In this document: piece by piece, positions 58,438-64,000 of the stretch | How the letters are laid out: each line of letters opens with the position of its first letter | Numbering within the stretch: the stretch's first letter is position 1 | NCBI RefSeq assembly: GCF_007859275.1 | Contig: NZ_VOHC01000009.1 | Span: 1-64,000 of the forward strand | Length of the DNA: 64,000 nucleotides | Origin: Planomicrobium sp. CPCC 101079 | Lineage (GTDB): Bacteria > Bacillota > Bacilli > Bacillales_A > Planococcaceae | Direction of reading: 5' to 3' | The notes under the pieces: model-generated | Seen by the model: only the letters and a program-made list of their open reading frames with translations | Told to the model about the DNA's origin: nothing | The model's database searches: none | Made by a program: the position numbers and the translations under genes

Positions 58438-58812
58438 ATGAGAAAGCTTCAACGTACAAGTTCTCAACGTAAAGCACTATTACGTGACCTTACAACAGAC
58501 TTAATCGTACATGAGCGCATTCAAACGACTGAAGCTCGTGCGAAAGAAGTGCGTTCTACTGTAGAAAAAATGATTACTTTAGGCAAACGTGGAGATGTTC
58601 ACGCTCGTCGTAAAGCTGCAGAATGGATGCGTCGTGAATTGGTTACATCTACGGATGAGGAAGGTAACGAAACAACAACTTTTGCATTGCAAAAATTGTT
58701 TGATGACGTTGCACCACGTTACGCAGAACGCCAAGGCGGATACACTCGCATTATGAAAATGGGTCCTCGTCGCGGAGACGGCGCACCAATCGTAATTATC
58801 GAACTAGTTTAA
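58438..58812 (+). CDS. rplQ: Ribosomal protein L17
   Basis: L17 is at the tunnel exit region of the 50S subunit. The 124-residue protein has [23 protein letters not shown]-type start and the ending [25 protein letters not shown]. It follows gaaggaggg. It is the last gene of the alpha operon, ahead of the terminator at 58879. Confidence 0.96.
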   Translation: MRKLQRTSSQRKALLRDLTTDLIVHERIQTTEARAKEVRSTVEKMITLGKRGDVHARRKAAEWMRRELVTSTDEEGNETTTFALQKLFDDVAPRYAERQGGYTRIMKMGPRRGDGAPIVIIELV

Positions 58813-58878
58813 TCTGAATCTACTGATTCAAATTAAAGCCTCCGGACATCATTATGCCGAGGCATAATTGATTTACTT

Positions 58879-58905
58879 GAAGAGGGTTCAGGCCCTCTTC
58901 TTTTA
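58879..58905 (+). terminator. Intrinsic terminator after rplQ
   Basis: Arms gaagaggg (58879-58886) and ccctcttc (58893-58900) pair, followed by tttta. A second small inverted repeat, cattatgcc/ggcataat, lies at 58849-58869. Confidence 0.85.
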
Positions 58906-58917
58906 GCATCATGATTT

Positions 58918-59072
58918 ATACGACAATATGAAAAGCTGAGCGTTATGATGAGCGAGCCGAAAGGCGGCGTCTTGTCTAGCTCTACGCACCTCATTCAACC
59001 CTGGCTTAAGCAACCGGGGAAGCCATAGAAATAGAAAAGCGCATTTCTCTGAATGAGGTGCGCGCTTTTTTT
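58918..59072 (+). repeat. Structured intergenic element before ecfA1, perhaps a dispersed repeat
   Basis: A perfect 13-pair long-range stem joins cgcacctcattca (58985-58997) and tgaatgaggtgcg (59050-59062). A competing terminator uses aaaagcgc (59035-59042) and gcgctttt (59062-59069) followed by T. Within the loop, ccctgg/ccgggg and tggctt/aagcca (58999-59025) are mutually exclusive hairpins. The stretch cttgtctagctct (58971-58983) resembles, from memory, dispersed intergenic repeats of Bacillales. It could instead be an unrecognised attenuator of the ECF genes. Weak promoter elements lie downstream (TGCTATATT, 59113-59121). Confidence 0.5.
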
Positions 59073-59183
59073 ATTTATACTACTTTAATTAAAAACTTTG
59101 CAGGTTGAGGTTTGCTATATTTACATACATATAGGGTACCGAGTAGAGTAGAGTTTAGCAGGAGTTAGAGGAGGTCAGCTGAG

Positions 59184-60032
59184 ATGAATTCGACTATTTT
59201 GTCATTTACAGATGTGACATTTACATATACGCCAGAAAACGAAACAGTGCGCCCAGCTGTACAAAACTTGTCTTTTTCAATTCACAATGGTGAATGGATT
59301 GCTCTCGTCGGCCATAACGGTTCCGGGAAGTCGACGATTGCCAAATTGATGAATGGCTTGTTGTTTCCGCAGCAAGGTACGGTGGAGGCAATGGGGCAAA
59401 TCATGTCGGAAGAAAGTTTGTGGCAAATCCGCTCGCAAATGGGAATGGTGTTTCAAAATCCGGATAACCAGTTTGTTGGAGCAACGGTTCAAGATGACGT
59501 TGCTTTCGCTTTAGAAAACAATGGAGTACCCCACGCTGATATGGTGCAGCGGGTAAAAGAATCCCTTCGCCAAGTTAAGATGGAAGAGTTTATGGATCAG
59601 GAGCCTCACCATTTATCAGGTGGACAAAAACAGCGCGTAGCCATAGCAGGTGCCTTGGCATTAAAACCGAGATTATTAATACTTGATGAAGCGACTTCCA
59701 TGCTTGATCCACAAGGGCGGATAGAGGTTATTGAAACAATACGGGAACTCCGGAAAGCAACAGGCTTAACCGTTATTTCCATTACGCATGATTTAGAAGA
59801 GGCAGCGCTCGCTGACAGAATAATCGTTATGAATGCTGGTCAGAAACATACAGAAGGCAAGCCAGAAGAGGTCTTTTTATCAGGAGAAGCTCTGGTGGAA
59901 CTTGGCCTCGATTTGCCATTTGCAATGCGTATGACACATCTGCTGAGAGAAGCTGGTTTGTCTATTGAGAAAGAACATATGTCAGAAGATGAGTTGGTGG
60001 AAGAGATATGGACATCTTACTTCAAGAAGTAG
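59184..60032 (+). CDS. ecfA1: ECF transporter ATP-binding subunit EcfA1
   Basis: EcfA1 is one of two ATPases of the shared energising module for vitamin uptake. The 282 residues have Walker A GHNGSGKST (about 42-50), the Q-loop FQNPDNQFVGATV, the signature LSGGQKQR and Walker B LLILDEATSMLD, plus the C-terminal extension special to EcfA. It overlaps ecfA2 by 25 bases. The substrate-binding S components are encoded elsewhere, so the module can serve several vitamins. Confidence 0.95.
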   Translation: MNSTILSFTDVTFTYTPENETVRPAVQNLSFSIHNGEWIALVGHNGSGKSTIAKLMNGLLFPQQGTVEAMGQIMSEESLWQIRSQMGMVFQNPDNQFVGATVQDDVAFALENNGVPHADMVQRVKESLRQVKMEEFMDQEPHHLSGGQKQRVAIAGALALKPRLLILDEATSMLDPQGRIEVIETIRELRKATGLTVISITHDLEEAALADRIIVMNAGQKHTEGKPEEVFLSGEALVELGLDLPFAMRMTHLLREAGLSIEKEHMSEDELVEEIWTSYFKK

Positions 60033-60880
60033 GATACAGCTACGCACAAGATACCCCTTTTGAAAAAAGGGCGCTGCACGACGTCACGTTGCATATTCCA
60101 TCAGAATCCTATACGGCGATTATCGGCCATACTGGATCAGGCAAATCGACGGTATTGCAACATTTGAATGCCCTGTTATTACCGACTGAAGGACATGTAG
60201 TTATTGGAGACCGAAAACTCCAAGCTGGAGTAAAGGCGAAAAATTTACGTCCTGTACGCCGCCAAGTCGGCATTGTTTTTCAATTTCCAGAGCAGCAATT
60301 ATTTGATGAAACGGTTTTAAAAGATATTATGTTCGGTCCGCTGAATTATGGCGTGCCGGAAGAAGAAGCGAGCCGCCGTGCCCATGAGTTGGTTGAGCAG
60401 CTCGGATTGCCTCCAGAAGTATTGTCCAAGTCCCCATTTGATCTCTCAGGCGGCCAAATGCGAAGAGTGGCGATAGCTGGTGTGCTGGCTATGGATCCAG
60501 AGGTATTGGTACTTGATGAGCCGACAGCTGGCTTGGATCCAAGAGGCCGCCGCGAAATTATGGACCTTTTCCATCAGCTGCATATACAAAGAGGCTTAAC
60601 AACCGTTCTGGTGACGCATAGCATGGAAGATGCCGCGCGTTATGCCGATTTGGTGGCAATCATGCACAACGGCCGTTGTGTGGCCACAGGAGAGCCCAGA
60701 GACATTTTCACCGATGAAGAGCAGCTTCAGGATTACCGTCTGGAACCACCTCGTTCTATACGGCTTCAACGCAAATTTGAAGAAAAGACCGGTATCGTGC
60801 TGGAGGGCATTTCATTGACAGAAGAAGCGCTAGCCAAAAATATTGCGCTGGCGTTGCCAAAAGGGCGTGATTTGGAATGA
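60008..60880 (+). CDS. ecfA2: ECF transporter ATP-binding subunit EcfA2
   Basis: EcfA2 pairs with EcfA1. The 290 residues have Walker A GHTGSGKST, the Q-loop FQFPEQQLFDETV, the signature LSGGQMRR and Walker B VLVLDEPTAGLD. The start ATG at 60008 lies within the end of ecfA1 after ggaagag, and the stop overlaps ecfT as ATGA, so all three subunits are tightly coupled. Confidence 0.95.
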   Translation: MDILLQEVGYSYAQDTPFEKRALHDVTLHIPSESYTAIIGHTGSGKSTVLQHLNALLLPTEGHVVIGDRKLQAGVKAKNLRPVRRQVGIVFQFPEQQLFDETVLKDIMFGPLNYGVPEEEASRRAHELVEQLGLPPEVLSKSPFDLSGGQMRRVAIAGVLAMDPEVLVLDEPTAGLDPRGRREIMDLFHQLHIQRGLTTVLVTHSMEDAARYADLVAIMHNGRCVATGEPRDIFTDEEQLQDYRLEPPRSIRLQRKFEEKTGIVLEGISLTEEALAKNIALALPKGRDLE

Positions 60881-61674
60881 TGGAAAAAATGATCTTTGGC
60901 CGCTTTATTCCCGGGAACTCATTTGTCCACCGGATGGACCCGAGGGCCAAAATTCTATTTGTTTTTTTGTTTATCGCAATTGTTTTTATTGCAAACAGCG
61001 TAGTAACCTACGCTGTTTTGCTGGCGTTTACGCTCTTGGTCGTGGCGCTATCCAAGATTCGCCTTTACTTTTTAATAACAGGATTGAAACCCGTCATTAT
61101 ATTGGTGATTTTTACTTTTCTTTTGCATATCTTTTTTACGAGAGAAGGAGATTTGCTTATCAATTTTTGGTTTTTGGAGATTTACGAAGAAGGGTTAAGA
61201 CAAGGGATATTCATCTCAATCCGTTTCTTGGTGTTAGTGTTCATCACGAGCATTTTGACGCTGACGACTTCGCCAATTTCGATTACTGACGGAATTGAAG
61301 TTTTGCTCGGACCGTTCAAACGGCTGAAATTACCGGTCCATGAATTGGCGTTAATGATGTCAATTTCTCTGCGCTTCATCCCGACCTTAATGGATGAAAC
61401 GGGAAAAATTATGAAAGCCCAGATGGCGAGAGGGTCTGATATTGGATCTGGCCCGATAAAAGATCGTGTAAAGGCAGTCGTGCCTTTGCTCATTCCATTG
61501 TTTGTCAGTGCTTTTAAACGCGCAGAGGACTTAGCGACGGCGATGGAAGTGCGGGGATATCGCGGCGATGCAGGAAGAACACGCTATCGGCAGCTGAACT
61601 GGAGATTTGTTGATACGTTAAGTTTGGTGCTCCTCGTTGGCTTAGCGGCCATGCTATGGTATTTACGGGTTTAA
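60877..61674 (+). CDS. ecfT: ECF transporter transmembrane subunit EcfT
   Basis: EcfT links the ATPases to S components. The 265-residue membrane protein has five to eight predicted helices and the two ATPase-contact motifs with the A-R-G pattern, QMARGSDIG and AMEVRGYRG, in the C-terminal cytoplasmic helices. The first of two ATG codons overlaps the ecfA2 stop. It lies 11 bases before truA. Confidence 0.95.
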   Translation: MMEKMIFGRFIPGNSFVHRMDPRAKILFVFLFIAIVFIANSVVTYAVLLAFTLLVVALSKIRLYFLITGLKPVIILVIFTFLLHIFFTREGDLLINFWFLEIYEEGLRQGIFISIRFLVLVFITSILTLTTSPISITDGIEVLLGPFKRLKLPVHELALMMSISLRFIPTLMDETGKIMKAQMARGSDIGSGPIKDRVKAVVPLLIPLFVSAFKRAEDLATAMEVRGYRGDAGRTRYRQLNWRFVDTLSLVLLVGLAAMLWYLRV

Positions 61675-61685
61675 GGAGAGACGAA

Positions 61686-62429
61686 ATGAAACGAATGAAA
61701 GCTACGATTGCTTACGACGGCTCCGGATTTGCAGGCTACCAAGTTCAGCCGCATTCGCGTACGGTGCAGCAGGAGCTAATGAAAGTACTAAAGACGATTC
61801 ATAAAGGGCAGGAGGTTCAAGTTGTGGCCAGTGGACGGACAGACGCCAGAGTGCATGCGACCGGTCAAGTCATTCACTTTGATACAACACTTTCAATTCC
61901 TGTTTCTGGCTGGCTGAAGGCCTTGAATGTACTATTGCCTGAAGATATCCGGGTTTTGGCCATTGAGGAAACAGATCCAACTTTTCATGCGCGTTATCAT
62001 ACAAGCGGGAAAACATATCGCTATAAATGGGACCGCAGCCAAATCATTAGTCCGTTCACGCGGAATTACATGGTGCATACAAAGCAACTTCCTAATGTGG
62101 AAGCGATGAGGCAGGCAGCCGAGGCTGTGTTAGGCACGCATGATTTTTCCAGTTTTTGCGCTGCAAATACTGGAGTCGTCGATAAAGTCCGAACGGTCCG
62201 TCGATTGGATATTGAAGAGCACGGAGAAGAACTTGATATGGTGATAGAAGGCTCCGGCTTTTTATACAATATGGTCCGAATCATTGCCGGCACATTGATG
62301 GAAATTGGCCTTGGAAGAAGAACAGTAGATGAAATGGCTGCAATCGTTGCAGCAGAAGACCGGAGTGCAGCCGGAAAAACAGCCGCTGCGCATGGGCTCT
62401 ACTTGGAAAATGTGGCTTATACCGACTGA
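61686..62429 (+). CDS. truA: tRNA pseudouridine synthase A
   Basis: TruA makes pseudouridine at positions 38-40 of tRNA anticodon arms. The 247 residues have YDGSGFAGYQVQP, the catalytic aspartate in SGRTDARVHATGQ, and GSGFLYNMVRIIAGTLMEIG. ATG 61686 follows taaggagagacg; starts further upstream would overlap ecfT. It closes the ecf operon as in B. subtilis. Confidence 0.96.
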   Translation: MKRMKATIAYDGSGFAGYQVQPHSRTVQQELMKVLKTIHKGQEVQVVASGRTDARVHATGQVIHFDTTLSIPVSGWLKALNVLLPEDIRVLAIEETDPTFHARYHTSGKTYRYKWDRSQIISPFTRNYMVHTKQLPNVEAMRQAAEAVLGTHDFSSFCAANTGVVDKVRTVRRLDIEEHGEELDMVIEGSGFLYNMVRIIAGTLMEIGLGRRTVDEMAAIVAAEDRSAAGKTAAAHGLYLENVAYTD

Positions 62430-62461
62430 AGCAACTTTTCCTGGTGTTTTGAGAAAAACAC

Positions 62462-62490
62462 TTGACTTTCAAGCGCTGGCGTTATAACAT
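62462..62490 (+). promoter_or_regulatory. Promoter of rplM-rpsI
   Basis: TTGACT (62462-62467) and TAACAT (62485-62490) are 17 bases apart; a TATAAC at 62483-62488 is an alternative with spacing 15. Confidence 0.65.
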
Positions 62491-62496
62491 GATGTA

Positions 62497-62605
62497 TGGT
62501 ATTTTCATTACCCCCACGATATGCCCCGGAAGGTTATTTGTTAGGGATAACGAAAAAACGGAACAACGGAACATGGAACTGTGATTTATAAAAGAGACGA
62601 TTTAT
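62497..62605 (+). ncRNA. Probable L13 leader
   Basis: The leader of about 115 bases before rplM contains short paired stretches, for example ggttatttgttagggataacg (62552-62571, gttat with ataac). Its position matches the L13 leader known upstream of rplM in Bacillota, where L13 is thought to repress its own operon. The sequence match was not tested. Confidence 0.5.
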
Positions 62606-62621
62606 TAGGAGGACAATATAC

Positions 62622-63059
62622 ATGCGTACAACATTCATGGCTAAAGGTCACGAAGTAGAGCGTAAATGGTTGGTTGTCGATGCAGAAGGGCAAACTCTTG
62701 GACGTTTAGCTTCTGAAGTCGCTTCAATCCTACGCGGGAAATACAAACCAACATTCACACCAAACGTTGACACTGGTGATCACGTGATCATTATCAACGC
62801 TGAAAAAATTCACCTTACAGGTAAAAAACTTTCAGACAAAATTTACTATCGCCACACACAATTCAGCGGCGGGTTGAAACAGCGTACTGCACTTGAAATG
62901 CGCACTAAATACCCGACAAAAATGCTTGAATTGGCTATCAAAGGAATGCTTCCTAAAAACACTTTAGGTCGCCAAATGTTCAGCAAATTGCACGTTTACG
63001 CTGGACCAGAACACAAACACCAAGCACAACAACCAGAAGTTTACGAACTTCGCGGATAA
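62622..63059 (+). CDS. rplM: Ribosomal protein L13
   Basis: L13 is an early-assembling 50S protein. The 145-residue protein starts [23 protein letters not shown] and has [17 protein letters not shown] and [19 protein letters not shown]. The ATG at 62622 is nine bases after aggagg and gives the same length as in B. subtilis. Confidence 0.97.
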   Translation: MRTTFMAKGHEVERKWLVVDAEGQTLGRLASEVASILRGKYKPTFTPNVDTGDHVIIINAEKIHLTGKKLSDKIYYRHTQFSGGLKQRTALEMRTKYPTKMLELAIKGMLPKNTLGRQMFSKLHVYAGPEHKHQAQQPEVYELRG

Positions 63060-63087
63060 TATTAGTAAATAAGAGGAGGATACACCT

Positions 63088-63480
63088 TTGGCACAAGTTC
63101 AATATATCGGTACAGGTCGCCGTAAAAACTCAACAGCTCGCGTACGTCTAGTACCTGGCGACGGCACAATTACAATCAACAACCGTGACGTATCGGATTA
63201 CGTTCCATACGAAACGCTTGAGCAAATCATCAAACAACCACTAGTAGCTACTGAAACTCTTGGCAGCTATGATGTTCTTGTAAACGTAAGAGGCGGTGGC
63301 TTCACAGGTCAAGCTGGAGCAGTACGCCACGGAATTGCACGCGCTCTACTTACTGTAGATCCTGCTTTCCGTCCTGCTTTGAAATCTGCTGGTCTTTTGA
63401 CACGCGATCCACGTATGAAAGAACGTAAAAAATACGGTCTTCGTTCAGCTCGTCGCGCACCTCAGTTCTCAAAACGTTAA
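63088..63480 (+). CDS. rpsI: Ribosomal protein S9
   Basis: S9 reaches the P-site tRNA with its C-terminal tail. The 130 residues have [39 protein letters not shown] and the tail [16 protein letters not shown]. It starts with TTG at 63088 after agaggagg. It is the last gene of the large ribosomal-protein run. Confidence 0.96.
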   Translation: MAQVQYIGTGRRKNSTARVRLVPGDGTITINNRDVSDYVPYETLEQIIKQPLVATETLGSYDVLVNVRGGGFTGQAGAVRHGIARALLTVDPAFRPALKSAGLLTRDPRMKERKKYGLRSARRAPQFSKR

Positions 63481-63488
63481 TTTTCAAC

Positions 63489-63527
63489 AAAAGCCCTTTT
63501 CTCACTTCGAGAAAAGGGCTTTTTTAT
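63489..63527 (+). terminator. Intrinsic terminator after rpsI
   Basis: Perfect arms aaaagcccttttctc (63489-63503) and gagaaaagggctttt (63509-63523), then T. It would work in either direction in part because of its A and T flanks. Confidence 0.92.
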
Positions 63528-63550
63528 GGTTATTTAGTGACAAGCAAAAT

Positions 63551-63575
63551 AAAAACCCCCTGATTTTCAGGAGGT
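63551..63575 (-). terminator. Intrinsic terminator of the reverse-strand gene
   Basis: Read on the - strand, acctcctga and tcagggggt pair (with one G-T) around a three- or four-base loop and lead into ttttatttt. The first arm includes the stop codon of the gene at 63567. Confidence 0.75.
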
Positions 63576-63803
63576 TAAGTTATAGGCACCTATTTCTTTT
63601 TCAATAGCAACCGCAGCCTCTTCTACAGATTCAAAGTAATTAACCGTTTGTGCTTGAAGGTTCTTTACTTCTAAAGTAGAGGTGTTTTTTAAGCAGACTA
63701 CAGTCAAAAGCGCTTGTTCGTTTTTGCTGAAAGTTTGCGTGATGTTTACCGTGTTGTAAAAGCAAACCGTTTCTAGAATCTCTTTTATGCTTTCTAAAGA
63801 CAT
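63567..63803 (-). CDS. Small protein of unknown function
   Basis: The 78-residue protein has no signal peptide or membrane segment. It has a helix, a central beta-rich part (QALLTVVCLKNTSTLEVKNLQ) and an acidic helix ESVEEAAVAIEKEIG. I do not recognise the family. It is probably real: the ATG follows aaaggaga on the - strand, and a terminator overlaps its stop codon. It is the only gene on the - strand in the window and converges with rpsI. No clear promoter was found upstream. Confidence 0.7.
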   Translation of the reverse strand: MSLESIKEILETVCFYNTVNITQTFSKNEQALLTVVCLKNTSTLEVKNLQAQTVNYFESVEEAAVAIEKEIGAYNLTS

Positions 63804-64000
63804 ACTGCATTCTCCTTTCTATTTTTGGAAAGGGGGCTATTAAAAGCTGAAAAGAATCTACGTAACTACATGGTTGGATTACAGCATAACACGTTTCCGG
63901 GTCGTTTAGAACAGAACCTGAAAAATGACATGCGAATGAAATAAACTCCAAAATTGATTAACATGAGCCTTTAGCTGCAACGAATCTTTATGTTAACAAT
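63804..64000. other. Right-end intergenic stretch
   Basis: I see no gene, repeat or convincing promoter here. It holds the ribosome binding site and probably the promoter of the reverse-strand gene. Confidence 0.4.

Noticed and set aside
58918-59030. Known riboswitch classes (c-di-GMP, THF, SAM, preQ1, fluoride, cobalamin) in the element before ecfA1
   Set aside because: None of the conserved core sequences that I can recall is present.

Overview
The window is core chromosome of a low-GC Gram-positive bacterium of the order Bacillales. Gene order follows the Bacillus subtilis stretch from the end of an rRNA operon through ctsR, rpoBC, the str, S10, spc and alpha operons to rpsI. The protein sequences, the short gene content and some Staphylococcus-like traits (no disA after radA, an ilv-leu operon ending in ilvA) fit Planococcaceae, perhaps Planococcus or Planomicrobium. 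The genus is an inference from memory, not a search. Almost every gene is on the + strand; one small gene at the right end is on the - strand.

Layout. 1-200: end of an rRNA operon (5S rRNA and terminator). 296-541: small DUF3006-like gene. 0.6-5.3 kb: heat-shock operon ctsR-mcsA-mcsB-clpC behind a CtsR box. 5.3-10.6 kb: radA, a PIN/TRAM membrane protein, ispD, ispF, gltX. 10.6-14.7 kb: cysteine T-box, cysE, cysS, mrnC, rlmB, rae1. 14.7-19.2 kb: sigH, rpmG, secE, nusG, rplK-rplA with two candidate L1 sites, and rplJ-rplL behind an L10 leader. 19.3-27.4 kb: methyltransferase, rpoB, rpoC. 27.4-32.1 kb: rpsL, rpsG, fusA, tuf.

32.4-42.8 kb: a branched-chain amino-acid cluster (ilvE, Ile-type T-box, ilvB, ilvN, ilvC, leuABCD, ilvA) lies between the str and S10 operons, followed by a YuiF-like transporter (42.9-44.3 kb) behind a perfect palindrome. 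44.3-58.8 kb: the S10-spc-alpha run, rpsJ to rplQ, including secY, adk, infA and rpoA. A decayed map gene sits between adk and infA. 58.9-62.4 kb: a structured intergenic element, the ECF transporter module ecfA1-ecfA2-ecfT, and truA. 62.4-63.5 kb: rplM and rpsI.

Together the genes make the transcription and translation machinery, protein quality control, isoprenoid precursor and Cys, Ile, Val and Leu synthesis. RNA-level control is dense: two T-boxes, L10, L1, S10 and L13 leaders, and several hairpins with no assigned role. I see no prophage, insertion sequence, CRISPR array or defence system. The most notable departures are the map relic, an apparent one-base frameshift at the start of ilvA, a hairpin between the Shine-Dalgarno and start of nusG, and the missing disA and L7Ae-like genes.
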